Notes: a model not told the origin generated them from the letters alone. Shown: positions 1 through 8,620, counted from the first letter of the stretch. The stretch: DNA of 53,147 nucleotides from an uncultured Pseudomonadota bacterium (GCA_937983055.1 CALJLA010000094.1:1-53147), one strand, 5' to 3'. Made by a program: numbers and translations.

Positions 1-33
1 ATCGAAGCGCTGCGCGGCGACTGTGTGATCTGA
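1..33 (+). CDS. C-terminal tail of an unidentified protein (partial)
   Basis: Only the last ten codons are inside the window, in frame 1, encoding IEALRGDCVI and then TGA. The next gene starts eight bases after this stop, so the two are probably co-transcribed. There is too little sequence to name a family. The downstream crotonase and SDR genes suggest an acyl-CoA or carboxylic-acid catabolism operon, which is inference from neighbours only. Confidence 0.45.
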   Translation: MEALRGDCVI

Positions 34-41
34 GGCGGGCG

Positions 42-824
42 ATGACGGCAGGCCAGCTGAGAGTCGAGCGCGACGGGGCGGTGGGGCGGCTCATCTTCGA
101 CAACCCGTCGCGGCGCAACGCAATCGGCGAGGCGATGTGGCGCGCCATTCCGCCGGCAATGGCAGCATTCGATGCCGACGAGACAGTCCGCTGCATCGTG
201 CTGCGCGGCGCCGGAAACGAAGCCTTTGCCGCCGGGGCGGACATCTCGGAGTTCGAGTCGGTGCGATCGGGCGCGGCGTCGGTGCAGGCCTACGAGCAGC
301 TTACCGATGCTGCCCACGCCGCGATCGAGCGCTCGCCCAAGCCGGTGATCGCGCTGATCCACGGCTTCTGCATCGGTGGCGGTCTCGCGTGTGCGCTGAG
401 TTGCGACCTGCGCTACGCCGGGGAATCGGCCCGCTTTGCCATTCCCGCGGCGAGGCTCGGCCTTGGCTACGGGGTGCGCGGCACCAGCCGGCTGGTGGCA
501 ACGGTAGGCCACGCGGCGGCGCGCGAAATCATGTTCAGCGCCCGGCGCTACGACGCCGCCGAAGCGCTGGCGATGGGCCTCGTCAACCGGGTGCTGCCGG
601 ATGCCGCGCTGGACACCTGGGTCGCCGACCTGACCCGGACGCTGTCCGCCAATGCGCCGCTCACCCAGGCGGCCTCGAAGGCGCTGATCAATGCGCTGAT
701 CGCCGCCGACGGCGATTTCGCGGCAGCCGAGGCGATGGTGGCGCGATGCATGGCGAGCGAGGACTATGTCGAGGGGCGGCGCGCGTTTATGGAAAAGCGC
801 GCACCGCGGTTCCGCGGCCGCTAG
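42..824 (+). CDS. Enoyl-CoA hydratase/isomerase (crotonase) family protein, non-canonical active site
   Basis: A 260-residue protein of crotonase-family length. The N-terminal strand and NPSRRNAIGEAMW motif, the oxyanion-hole segment AFAAGADISEFE and the HGFCIGGGLACAL helix are typical of the fold, which binds acyl-CoA thioesters. Canonical hydratases carry one Glu in the GGGCEL segment and one after Pro in PEI.lG. Here these segments read GGGLACAL and IPAARLGLG, so both catalytic Glu are missing. The protein therefore probably has another activity (isomerase, decarboxylase or hydrolase-like) or has lost catalysis. It sits directly upstream of an SDR and a DsrE-like gene on the same strand. 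Confidence 0.88.
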   Translation: MTAGQLRVERDGAVGRLIFDNPSRRNAIGEAMWRAIPPAMAAFDADETVRCIVLRGAGNEAFAAGADISEFESVRSGAASVQAYEQLTDAAHAAIERSPKPVIALIHGFCIGGGLACALSCDLRYAGESARFAIPAARLGLGYGVRGTSRLVATVGHAAAREIMFSARRYDAAEALAMGLVNRVLPDAALDTWVADLTRTLSANAPLTQAASKALINALIAADGDFAAAEAMVARCMASEDYVEGRRAFMEKRAPRFRGR

Positions 825-855
825 CGCCGCGCGATCGGGCGAGGGAGTCGGACAC

Positions 856-1605
856 TTGAGACTCAAGGACAAGGTGGCGCTGGTTACCGGTGGGGCGTCT
901 GGCATGGGCGAGGCGACCGCGCGCGTATTTGCCCGCGAGGGCGCCCGGGTGATGATTGCCGACGTGCTGGAGCACGAGGGGGCGAAAGTGGCGGCCTCGA
1001 TTGTCGCCTCTGGCGGCATTGCCCGGTTCGTGCGGCTGGATGTCGCCGACGAGACCCAGTGGCAAAATGCCATGCGCAAGACGATCGACGAGTATGACCG
1101 GCTCGACATCCTGGTGAACAATGCCGGCATCAGCGGCGCGGTGCCGGACCTGATGGACGTCGCCTATTTCGACCGGCTGACGGCGGTGAACACGCGCGGC
1201 ACTTTTCTCGGCATGAAGTACGCGGTGCCCGAACTTCGCAGGGCCGGCGGCGGATCCATCGTCAACCTGTCGTCGATCTCGGGCTTCGTCGGCCAGCCAT
1301 TCGTGCACATGGGCTATAACGGCGCCAAGGGGGCGATCCGGATGATGACCAAGTCCGCCGCGGTGCAGTTCGGCAAGGACCGCATTCGCGTCAATTCGGT
1401 GCATCCCGGGCTGATGCCGCCGATGCGCACCTCGGTAACGGCGGCCGATCCGGCGCTGCGTGAAAAGCTGCTGAAGACCATTCCGCTTGGGCGCGCGGGC
1501 GAGGCCGATGAGGCCGCCCATGCGATTCTGTTTCTCGCCTCCGACGAGGCTTCCTACATCACCGGCACCGAGCTGGTGGTCGACGGCGGCTACCTGGCGC
1601 AGTAA
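856..1605 (+). CDS. SDR family NAD(P)-dependent oxidoreductase
   Basis: Classical short-chain dehydrogenase/reductase of 249 residues. It has the Rossmann motif TGGASGMGE near the N terminus, the NNAGISG motif, a catalytic Ser in NLSSISG and the YNGAK (YxxxK) pair, and it ends in the usual TELVVDGGY segment. An in-frame frame extends further upstream, but the family N terminus (RLKDKVALVTGG) points to the TTG at 856, with a GAGGGAG ribosome site just upstream. It probably oxidises or reduces a hydroxyacyl or alcohol substrate handled by the crotonase gene before it. The substrate cannot be read from the sequence. Confidence 0.9.
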   Translation: MRLKDKVALVTGGASGMGEATARVFAREGARVMIADVLEHEGAKVAASIVASGGIARFVRLDVADETQWQNAMRKTIDEYDRLDILVNNAGISGAVPDLMDVAYFDRLTAVNTRGTFLGMKYAVPELRRAGGGSIVNLSSISGFVGQPFVHMGYNGAKGAIRMMTKSAAVQFGKDRIRVNSVHPGLMPPMRTSVTAADPALREKLLKTIPLGRAGEADEAAHAILFLASDEASYITGTELVVDGGYLAQ

Positions 1606-1649
1606 CCGTACGCAGGCCGCAGATTCAACGAGACAAAGGAGCACAGCCA

Positions 1650-2003
1650 ATGCACTTCGCCATTTCCGCCACCTGGGGTCCGACCGATCCGACCCGGGCG
1701 GCGCTGCCCTTCGTATTCGCCGCCTCCGCCCTGCAGGCGGGCGATACCGTCACCATCATGCTGTTTCACGACGCCGTACACCTGGCCACCGCGGGCACGG
1801 CCGCCAAGCTGGTGCCGTTCGGTCCGCCGCGGCGTTTCGAAGAGGTGGTGGCCCACGCCAAGGCCACCGTGCTGGTGTGCAAGCCCTGCGCGGAAGTGCG
1901 CCATATCGCCGAGGCGAGCCTCGACAAGCGCCTCAAACTCGCCGGCATGAACGACTTTCACGCCGCCGCGGCGCGCGAGGATGCCCGGGTCGTTACCTTC
2001 TGA
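1650..2003 (+). CDS. DsrE/DsrF-like family protein
   Basis: A 117-residue cytosolic protein with the DsrE-like pattern: an N-terminal strand, a TRAALPFVFAASAL helix, then hydrophobic TVTIMLFHDAV and TVLVCKPCAEVR. The cysteine pair in CKPC sits where related small sulfur-carrier or peroxiredoxin-like proteins keep a reactive Cys. An AAAGGAG ribosome site precedes the ATG. It is the last gene of the 42-2003 run and converges with the kinase gene. Its function is unknown. A role in sulfur relay or as an accessory to the upstream dehydrogenase is possible but not shown. Confidence 0.75.
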   Translation: MHFAISATWGPTDPTRAALPFVFAASALQAGDTVTIMLFHDAVHLATAGTAAKLVPFGPPRRFEEVVAHAKATVLVCKPCAEVRHIAEASLDKRLKLAGMNDFHAAAAREDARVVTF

Positions 2004-2012
2004 AGGCTGACT

Positions 2013-3200
2013 TCAGACAAGGATGTATGCGGCGGCGGCCGCAAGAGCGGCCGCAACTGCGAGTGCAAGCAGCGCGAAACCGGCGTCGCGCCACAACAGC
2101 GTGAAGATCGAGCGCGGGCGCGGCGCGCGCGCAAGGCGCGCGTGATCCTTCGGCGACGGATTCGCCAGCCGTTCGAGCGCCAGCGACGAATCCAGTACCC
2201 GCGATACGGTCAGGCGGGTGTTGCCGTCGACGGTGATCGGCGCCCGTGCCGACCCGGCTCGCGGCGACGGCTCCGCTCCGGCACCCTCGTTCATGCGTAG
2301 GGTGCGGGTCGGCTCCTCGGCGGATGACTCGATGCGCTCGGTGCGGGTGGTGGCATCGGGTGCGCGCGTGCCGGTGATTTCGCTCAGGCAGGCGCGCAGG
2401 TCTGCCGCGAACTGTGCCGCGTCCTGGTAACGCTCCTCCGGATTCTTGTCCAGCGCCTTGGCCACCACCAGGTCCAGCACCGGCGGCACCTGCCGGTTGA
2501 TGCGACTGGGCGGCACCGGACGCAGGTGCGACACGTTGTACATGATCTCGGTGGCATCGTCGCCGGCGAACAGCTTGGTGCCCGTGAGCAGCTCGTAGAG
2601 CACCGTGCCCAGCGAGAAGATGTCGGAGCGATGATCCAGCGGACGCCCGGCGACCTGCTCCGGCGACATGTAGCGCGGCGTGCCGAGCATCAGTCCGGTC
2701 TGGGTCTTGAGATCCGACGTGCGCATCCGCGCGATGCCGAAATCCATGATCTTCACCCGGCCGCCTGCGAGCAGCATGATGTTCGGCGGTTTGATGTCGC
2801 GGTGCACGACGCCGCGTTCGTGCGCAAAGGCGAGCGCCTCGGCGACCTGCAGCGCTATCTGCAGCGCTTCGCGCACGCCGAAGCGCTGGCCCGACGCGCG
2901 CGTGCTGAGATCGGTGCCCTCCAGCAGCTCCATGGTCATGTAGACCATGTCCCCTTCGCGGCCGACGTCGTAAATGGTGACGATGCCCGGGTGGGACAGC
3001 CGGCCGGCGGCACGCGCTTCCTGGGTAAAGCGCGCCTCGTACTCCCTGCGGTCCTGGTCGTCGGCCGGGATGAAGATGGTCTTCAGCGCGACCGCGCGAT
3101 CGAGCACCGGATCTTCCGCGTGATAGACGACGCCCATCGCGCCGCGCCCAAGCTCGCCGATGATGCGGTATCGCCCGATGGTCTTCTGCTCTGCGCTCAA
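2013..3200 (-). CDS. Membrane-anchored Ser/Thr protein kinase (Hanks type)
   Basis: 395 residues. The kinase domain spans roughly residues 10-270, with glycine loop GELGRGAMGVVY, catalytic Lys in VALKTI, catalytic loop HRDIKPPN, DFGIAR and the SPEQ segment. A Thr/Arg-rich linker follows, and one transmembrane helix closes the protein (about 373-393, ALLALAVAAALAAAAAYILV). The kinase domain should therefore face the cytoplasm, with only a very short end outside and no sensor domain of its own. Its ATG overlaps the stop of the upstream PEGA/cyclase-like gene by ATGA, indicating translational coupling and probably a shared signalling role. Confidence 0.93.
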   Translation of the reverse strand: MSAEQKTIGRYRIIGELGRGAMGVVYHAEDPVLDRAVALKTIFIPADDQDRREYEARFTQEARAAGRLSHPGIVTIYDVGREGDMVYMTMELLEGTDLSTRASGQRFGVREALQIALQVAEALAFAHERGVVHRDIKPPNIMLLAGGRVKIMDFGIARMRTSDLKTQTGLMLGTPRYMSPEQVAGRPLDHRSDIFSLGTVLYELLTGTKLFAGDDATEIMYNVSHLRPVPPSRINRQVPPVLDLVVAKALDKNPEERYQDAAQFAADLRACLSEITGTRAPDATTRTERIESSAEEPTRTLRMNEGAGAEPSPRAGSARAPITVDGNTRLTVSRVLDSSLALERLANPSPKDHARLARAPRPRSIFTLLWRDAGFALLALAVAAALAAAAAYILV

Positions 3201-4117
3201 TGCTCGCGTCCGAAGAAGTTCCGCAGGCGGCGCAGCAGCGGGCGCTGCGGCGCCGCCGCCTCGAAGGAATGCCGCACGGTCACGGTCTGACCCGGACCGA
3301 CCAGAAGCTCTAGCTCGTGCGACGGAAAACCGCGCTTCCTGATTTCAACCTGGTGCACGCCGGGCAGCACCTGCAGCGCCCCGAGCGGCGGCGTGCGGCC
3401 GCGAAGCTGGCCGTTCACCACGATCTCGCCGTCGGGATGTACGTCGAAGCGGATCGCGGCCGGCTGGTCGGCGAACAGGCGCAGGCGCGCTTCATCGCGG
3501 AACGAGTAGGCCGCGGCGCCGATGCCTGCGATCGCGAACGCGCCGAACGCGATCAGCAGGCGGCGGCGCGCGGGGGCGGCGCGTTCGTCGAACGCCAGCA
3601 GCTCGTGGGTGCGCACGTTGGCGTCGGTAAACACGCCGGCCGGACGCAGCTGCGCGGCGCGCGCCGGTGCAGCCTCGGCCAGCGCGTCGCGAAACGCGCG
3701 CGAAACGAACATCCGCGCCGGGCCGGCGAAGTGCGCAATCGCCGATGCCGTGCCGATGGCATCGCCGATCAGACCCGGGTGACCGGCAGCGTCCGGCGCA
3801 AGGCGGACCGCACCGTGGTTGATCGCCGCCGCGACCGAGACGCCGGCGCCGGCCACATGCATGCAGCGCTGGCCGATGCGCAGTGCCGCGGCCGGATCGC
3901 GCAGCACCGCGATGGCCATGCCGTCGGGCGCATCGAGCACGATACGGCTTTCCGGGTCGATGTCGATCAGCGCAATGGCAAGTGCCGCCTCGAGCTGCGC
4001 GCGCAGCCGCGCCTGCTCGGCCACCGGCCGGCGGGAAAACTCGGTAATCCGGATGAAGATCACGCTCGCCAGGGTGGGCAGCGCGCCAGCCTCGGAAACG
4101 GAAGGTGTTTTTGCCAC
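3197..4117 (-). CDS. Cyclase-like membrane protein with C-terminal PEGA domain
   Basis: 306 residues from the GTG at 4117; a further GTG lies in frame at 4153, and neither has a convincing ribosome site. Residues ~12-165 resemble a class III nucleotide cyclase fold (SVIFIRITEFSRRP start), but the usual metal-binding Asp pair is not evident, so it is probably non-catalytic or a binding module. A transmembrane helix follows (LLIAFGAFAIAGIGAAAYSF), then a PEGA-type beta domain (IRFDVHPDGEIVVNGQLRG, then TPPLGALQVLPGVHQVEI), which should lie outside the cytoplasm. It is coupled by a 4-bp overlap to the kinase gene and may be its sensor or substrate. Confidence 0.7.
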   Translation of the reverse strand: MAKTPSVSEAGALPTLASVIFIRITEFSRRPVAEQARLRAQLEAALAIALIDIDPESRIVLDAPDGMAIAVLRDPAAALRIGQRCMHVAGAGVSVAAAINHGAVRLAPDAAGHPGLIGDAIGTASAIAHFAGPARMFVSRAFRDALAEAAPARAAQLRPAGVFTDANVRTHELLAFDERAAPARRRLLIAFGAFAIAGIGAAAYSFRDEARLRLFADQPAAIRFDVHPDGEIVVNGQLRGRTPPLGALQVLPGVHQVEIRKRGFPSHELELLVGPGQTVTVRHSFEAAAPQRPLLRRLRNFFGREH

Positions 4118-4624
4118 GACGCCGCAGATTCTACACGCGGGCCGTATCGGCACTGCGCCGCCGACATCGCTTGCGGCGCGCTCTGGCGCGTGTGGTCGTT
4201 GCCGTCGGCGAGCGCGTGCATCCGCGCGTCGGGACCGCGTCGCGGGAATCGTCGACTGTCTGCTGATTCATGCAGGCGCGCACCGGCTGGTCGGCATGGG
4301 TCCGGGCGATGACGCGGTCGGCAGGCAAGTTGCCCGCCCGCGGTCCCGGCGCGGCGGCCATGCCGGCCATTCTGGCCTGGATTAGAAGCACGCGCCGCCA
4401 CTCAGTCAGGTTTTCGCGCACGGCCGACCCCTGTCGAAAGAATGCCGGTCAGACTAGCCGGGCAGTCTTAAGCGGCGATGACTTCCGTGTGACGGACAGG
4501 TGTACGGATTGGGCCGCGCGCATGAGCGCGCGGCCGGCGAGGCGGCGCGGGGAAGAACTCTTGTTGCGCGCATCAACGGTTGGATTAGCATGGACTGGCG
4601 GGCGTAACCCGGGAGGAGGCGGCC
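4118..4624. other. Intergenic region between divergent transcription units
   Basis: About 470-500 bases separate the cyclase-like gene (minus) from the rhombotarget gene (plus). I see no frame with family-like protein features. A small inverted repeat, AGACT (4451-4455) and AGTCT (4464-4468), lies in it. The region should hold the promoters of both units, but I could not identify a convincing -35/-10 pair. Confidence 0.4.
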
Positions 4625-5485
4625 ATGATCTATCACAACCAGTTGCGTGGAGTGTTCACGATTCTGCTCGCCGTTGCGCTGGCGGGGATGCTTGCCGGCT
4701 GCGGCGGCGCGCAAAAGCGCCACAACACGACCAGCGTCGTCGACTATCTGTATCCGGATCAGCGCGAGCCGGTCGCCGAGCAGGGTATTCCGGTGCTCAG
4801 GCTGCCGATGCGGGTCGGTATCGCCTTCGTTCCCGACAAGCCGGGACAGCCGCCCGCCCTCGCGCTGACCGAAAGCAGGAAGTCGGAGATCCTCGCCCGG
4901 GTGGCGGATAACTTCCGCAAGCGCGACTACATCCAGTCGATCGAGGTCATCCCCTCCGCGTACCTGACGCCGAAAGGCGGCTTCCAGAACCTCGACCAGA
5001 TCCGCACCATGTACGGGGTCGAGAGTATCGCGCTGGTGTCGTACGACCAGGCGCAGTTTACCGACGCCGGCATGGCCTCGATGCTGTACTGGACTATCGT
5101 CGGCGCCTACATCGTGCCGGCGGAGAAGAACTCGACATCGACCATGGTCGACGCGGTGGTGATGCACATACCCAGCCGCAAGATGCTGTTCCGCGCGCCG
5201 GGCACCAGCCAGATCAAGGGCCTTTCCACGCCGATCAATCTGAGCGAAGAGCTGCGCGCGGACAGCGACAAAGGTTTCAACGAGGCGGTGGGCCGGATGA
5301 TCGCGAACCTTGATTCGCAGCTGGTTGCCTTCGAAGAGCGGGTCAAGACCTCACCGCAGGAATTCGAGGTCGTGCGCAGCGACGCCGGTGGCGGCCGCGG
5401 CGGCGGTGCGCTGGAAGGCTGGATGAGCGCGTTGATCGGGCTCGTGCTGGCCGCCGGACTGCTGTGGCGTCGCCGCCGGTCATGA
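4625..5485 (+). CDS. Rhombotarget lipoprotein with GlyGly-CTERM-like tail
   Basis: 286 residues. The signal peptide ends in a lipobox LAGC with the lipidated Cys at residue 26. The body is a lipoprotein domain with no recognised enzyme motif. The C terminus has a glycine-rich stretch (AGGGRGGGALEG), a hydrophobic helix and a terminal RRRRS. This three-part tail is the GlyGly-CTERM sorting signal cut by rhombosortase, and the gene overlaps a rhombosortase gene by ATGA. The pair matches the known rhombotarget/rhombosortase arrangement: lipidated at one end, anchored by a helix at the other until cleaved. A GGGAGGAGG ribosome site precedes the ATG. Confidence 0.85.
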   Translation: MIYHNQLRGVFTILLAVALAGMLAGCGGAQKRHNTTSVVDYLYPDQREPVAEQGIPVLRLPMRVGIAFVPDKPGQPPALALTESRKSEILARVADNFRKRDYIQSIEVIPSAYLTPKGGFQNLDQIRTMYGVESIALVSYDQAQFTDAGMASMLYWTIVGAYIVPAEKNSTSTMVDAVVMHIPSRKMLFRAPGTSQIKGLSTPINLSEELRADSDKGFNEAVGRMIANLDSQLVAFEERVKTSPQEFEVVRSDAGGGRGGGALEGWMSALIGLVLAAGLLWRRRRS

Positions 5486-6093
5486 CCCCCATTCCGTATT
5501 GCACCCTGACCTTGCTCGCGGCCGCGGGCACGGTGCTCGTGGTTCCGGGCGCGGCGCAAGTGCTGATGCTCGAGCGCGAGGCGTTGAACGGCGGCGAGCT
5601 GTGGCGATTGCTGAGCGCGCATCTGGTTCACTATTCCTGGGCCCATTTCGGCGCAAACCTGCTGGTGCTGGCGCCGGCGGCCTGGCTGGTGGAAACGCGC
5701 GACCGGCGCGACTTTCTGCCCGTCGTGCTGCTGGCCGCGCTGATGGCCGGTCTGGCCGTGTACCTTGCCGAACCGGGCGTTAAGCGTTTTGCCGGCGCCT
5801 CGGCGCTGGCGTTTGCACTGCTCACCTACGCGGCGCTGCGTGGGCTTCGGGGAACGCGGCCGTGGCGTCTGGTGTGCGTGACGCTGCTTGCCCTGGTGCT
5901 GGTCAAGACCGGTGCCGAGCTGATGCTCGGCTGGCAGCCGGTCGACTGGCGCGCAGACGGATTCGTCGCGGTGCCGCTCAGCCACGCCGCCGGCATTGCC
6001 GCCGGCACGGCGGTGTGGCTGCGGCGTACGATGCTGATGCGCGCGGCGGGTGCCGACGGCGTCGCGCCGGATCGCGCCGGGCGAACCGCGTGA
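5482..6093 (+). CDS. rrtA: Rhombosortase (rhomboid-family intramembrane serine protease)
   Basis: 203 residues, with about six membrane segments. The rhomboid pattern is visible: GELWRLLSAHLVHYSWAHFG followed by AN; the nucleophile motif GASA (in FAGASALAF), where classical rhomboids have GxSG; and a late His in SHAAG that would complete the Ser-His dyad. Rhombosortases cleave GlyGly-CTERM tails in the cytoplasmic membrane. The only such tail seen in the window belongs to the overlapping upstream lipoprotein, its presumed substrate. The start at 5482 is fixed by the ATGA overlap with the stop of that gene. Confidence 0.85.
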   Translation: MTPIPYCTLTLLAAAGTVLVVPGAAQVLMLEREALNGGELWRLLSAHLVHYSWAHFGANLLVLAPAAWLVETRDRRDFLPVVLLAALMAGLAVYLAEPGVKRFAGASALAFALLTYAALRGLRGTRPWRLVCVTLLALVLVKTGAELMLGWQPVDWRADGFVAVPLSHAAGIAAGTAVWLRRTMLMRAAGADGVAPDRAGRTA

Positions 6094-6124
6094 GCGCTGC
6101 GCGCAGCGTGGCGCCCCGTCGCGC

Positions 6125-6982
6125 ATGAGCGGTGAGCGCGCGACCCATCTGGTGGGGCTCATTGGCGCGGGCATCCAGGCGTCGCGCACGCCGGCGCTTC
6201 ACGAGCGCGAAGGCGCGGCGCAGAACCTCCACTACATGTACCGGCTGATCGACCTGGACGCGCTGGGTCTGGATGCGCAGGCGCTGCCCGAACTGCTGAC
6301 CGCTGCCGAGCGCATGGGCTTTACCGGACTGAACATCACCCATCCCTGCAAGCAGAGCGTGATCCCGCTGCTGACCGAACTTTCGGAGGATGCGCGGGCG
6401 GTGGGCGCGGTAAACACCGTCGTGCTGGGCGGCGGGCGCCGTGTCGGCCACAACACCGACGCATGGGGGTTTGCGCAAAGCTTCCGGCGCGGGCTGCCGA
6501 AGGCGCCGCTGGGACGGGTGGTACAGCTCGGTGCCGGCGGCGCCGGCGCGGCGGTGGCGCATGCGGCACTCGCGCTCGGTGTGCAGCGGCTGCTGCTGTT
6601 CGATGCAGTGGCGGCGCGCGCGCGGCAGCTTGCCGCCGGCCTGCGCGCGCGTTTCGGCGCGGACAGGGTTACGACCGACGTGCCCCTCGATGCCGCACTG
6701 GCGGACGCCGACGGCCTGATTCATGCGACCCCGACCGGAATGACCGCGCATCCCGGCCTGCCGCTGCCGGCCGCATTCCTGCATCCGCGGCTATGGGTCG
6801 CCGAGATCGTCTACTTCCCTCGCGAGACGGCGCTGCTGCATGCCGCGCGCGCCCTTGGCTGCCGTACGCTCGATGGCGGCGGCATGGCAGTGTTTCAGGC
6901 GGCAGAGGCCTTTCGTCTGTTCACCGGCCTGGCGCCGGACGTCGAGCGCATGCGCCAGTGCTTCGAATCGTTCGATGCGTAG
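6125..6982 (+). CDS. Shikimate dehydrogenase-like NAD(P)-dependent oxidoreductase
   Basis: 285 residues with AroE/quinate dehydrogenase organisation. The substrate domain has LNITHPCKQ with the conserved catalytic Lys, AVGAVNTV and NTDAWGF with the catalytic Asp; the Rossmann motif is GAGGAGAAVAHA; and the closing segment is GGGMAVFQAAEAF. The N-terminal substrate loop reads SRTPALHEREG rather than the usual SxSPxxHN, which suggests a quinate/shikimate-like or altered hydroxyl substrate. The start at 6125 gives the expected N terminus (THLVGLIGAG). It lies 31 bases after the rhombosortase gene on the same strand; no functional link is evident. Confidence 0.85.
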   Translation: MSGERATHLVGLIGAGIQASRTPALHEREGAAQNLHYMYRLIDLDALGLDAQALPELLTAAERMGFTGLNITHPCKQSVIPLLTELSEDARAVGAVNTVVLGGGRRVGHNTDAWGFAQSFRRGLPKAPLGRVVQLGAGGAGAAVAHAALALGVQRLLLFDAVAARARQLAAGLRARFGADRVTTDVPLDAALADADGLIHATPTGMTAHPGLPLPAAFLHPRLWVAEIVYFPRETALLHAARALGCRTLDGGGMAVFQAAEAFRLFTGLAPDVERMRQCFESFDA

Positions 6983-7053
6983 CGGGCGCGTGGCTGCCGC
7001 GGCCCTAAGCCGTCAAACCGGCCGACGGGACGACTGGTTCCGTGCCCCGCGCG

Positions 7054-8526
7054 CTACACCCGCGCCCCGCCGTTCCACCTGAGCAGGTTGAGAAACTCCC
7101 GCCGCGTCTTTGGGCCGTAGGTCTGGAAGTGCGGTTCGGGGCGCTCGAGGTAGGCGAGGCGTTCGCGGGCGACGGTGTCGCCGCGGGCGCGCAGTTTGAT
7201 CTCGTCGGCGCTGATCTTGTACGGACGGGTTGCGTTCAGGCCGAAGATCTTCGCGCGCAGCGCCGGCGTGATTTCCGGATAGCCGTACTTGTCCTGAAAC
7301 TCCTTCGAGATCTGGAAGGTGCGGAAGGCCTGGATCTGATCCTGCGGCGAGCCGTACCAGATCGAGTCGGTGCCCCACAGCACGTTGTCCGGGCCGCAGT
7401 ACTTCAGCAGCTTGCCGAGGCCATGCGCCGCCTGCTGCGGGTCGCGCATCAGGAAGCGCCAGGTGCTGCCCAGTTCGGCGTAGACGTTGCTGCCGGGCTT
7501 TACCCCGTTGTCGATCAGCGAGCGGATCAGCGTGTCGATGCCGTCGCCGTTGGCGTTCTCGCCGTAGGCGCGCTCCTCGACGGAGGGGACGAAGCCGGAG
7601 TGGTAGATGAGGAAGCTCACGTCGGGAAACATCTTCGCCACCACGCCGATGTCGCTGCACTGGCTGTGCTGGTAGGACTTCTGGCCGAACGGCAGTCCCT
7701 TGTGCACGCAGATGACCTTGACGTTCAGCGCCCGCGCCCTCTCGATGAACTGGATGCCGATGTCGTCGGAAAGAAAGAAGCCGTTGCCGTCGAGGCCCCA
7801 CTGGGTGTAGGTCTTCCAGGCGCTGACGCCCCAACGGTCGCGCAGTTCCGCCATGTCTTCCATGTCCCCGGGCTGGTTGGGGTTGACGCGTCCGTGGATC
7901 AGCAGACGGTGGTTGCCTTCCAGCGTGTCGACGATCTTGCGCACCGCGTCGGCCGACTGGATCTCCAGCGGCGAGGCGTCGCGCCGCGCCGGCACGAACG
8001 ACAGCACCATCATGTCGGTGTCGCTGTCGAGGAAGACGTCCTTCAGGAATTCGTCGGAGGTCAGGCAGGCGAGGTGGCTGCGTGGCCCCGAGTTGTCGTT
8101 CAGTTCGCAGTTGCCTTTGCTGGTGAACTTGAACGCCGACAGCGGCGCGCTCTTCAGCCAGGCGGCGGTCGGATCGACGAAATGGCCCTGCACGTCGAAG
8201 ATGAACTCGGCCTTGTCGAGCGTCGCCTGCGCGAGCTGCGGCTCTAGCGCCGCGTCGGCATGCAGGTCGAAGAAGCCGCCGTCGCGGCCGGCGGCGGCAT
8301 TGGCCGCGTTGAATGCGAGCAGGGTAGAGGCGGCGCCGCAGGCGGACAGCAGGAAGTCCCGGCGCCTGACGCCGAGCCGTTTTGCATTCAGTGTTGCCGC
8401 TTCCTGCGCGAAGTGGTTGGCCGCCTGGTTGGCGCGCGACAGCGGAACCGGTTCGAATTCGCCGTTCGAGGTGGAATCGAGCTTGATCGGCAGGCGTGCG
8501 CCTTCGGGGTCGACACGGTGTTCCAT
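7054..8526 (-). CDS. Tat-exported amidohydrolase family protein
   Basis: 490 residues starting at ATG 8526, with a strong ribosome site (GAGGAGAG) just upstream. A twin-arginine signal (RRRDFLLSACGAAS, then a hydrophobic run ending NAAAG) lies unusually deep, around residue 53-80. The mature part is an amidohydrolase-2 type TIM barrel: DVQGHFVD near the start, then CVHKGLPFG, FLIYHSGF, YAELGSTW and DNVLWGTDSIWYG, which supply metal-binding His and Asp residues. The substrate is unknown. A paralogue with the same segments lies at 50257-51582. It may form an operon with the aldo/keto reductase upstream on the same strand. Confidence 0.88.
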   Translation of the reverse strand: MEHRVDPEGARLPIKLDSTSNGEFEPVPLSRANQAANHFAQEAATLNAKRLGVRRRDFLLSACGAASTLLAFNAANAAAGRDGGFFDLHADAALEPQLAQATLDKAEFIFDVQGHFVDPTAAWLKSAPLSAFKFTSKGNCELNDNSGPRSHLACLTSDEFLKDVFLDSDTDMMVLSFVPARRDASPLEIQSADAVRKIVDTLEGNHRLLIHGRVNPNQPGDMEDMAELRDRWGVSAWKTYTQWGLDGNGFFLSDDIGIQFIERARALNVKVICVHKGLPFGQKSYQHSQCSDIGVVAKMFPDVSFLIYHSGFVPSVEERAYGENANGDGIDTLIRSLIDNGVKPGSNVYAELGSTWRFLMRDPQQAAHGLGKLLKYCGPDNVLWGTDSIWYGSPQDQIQAFRTFQISKEFQDKYGYPEITPALRAKIFGLNATRPYKISADEIKLRARGDTVARERLAYLERPEPHFQTYGPKTRREFLNLLRWNGGARV

Positions 8527-8620
8527 CGTTATCTCTCCTCCTCGGTGGGCTGTACTTGTCCGGATATTACTGGCTATAGGCCGGTGCCGGGACGCGAAGT
8601 TCCTCGTCCGTCGCGCGCGG

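Noticed and set aside
2526..3342. Plus-strand genes opposite the kinase and cyclase-like genes
   Set aside because: His/Arg-rich antisense frames without family features; the minus-strand kinase is unambiguous.
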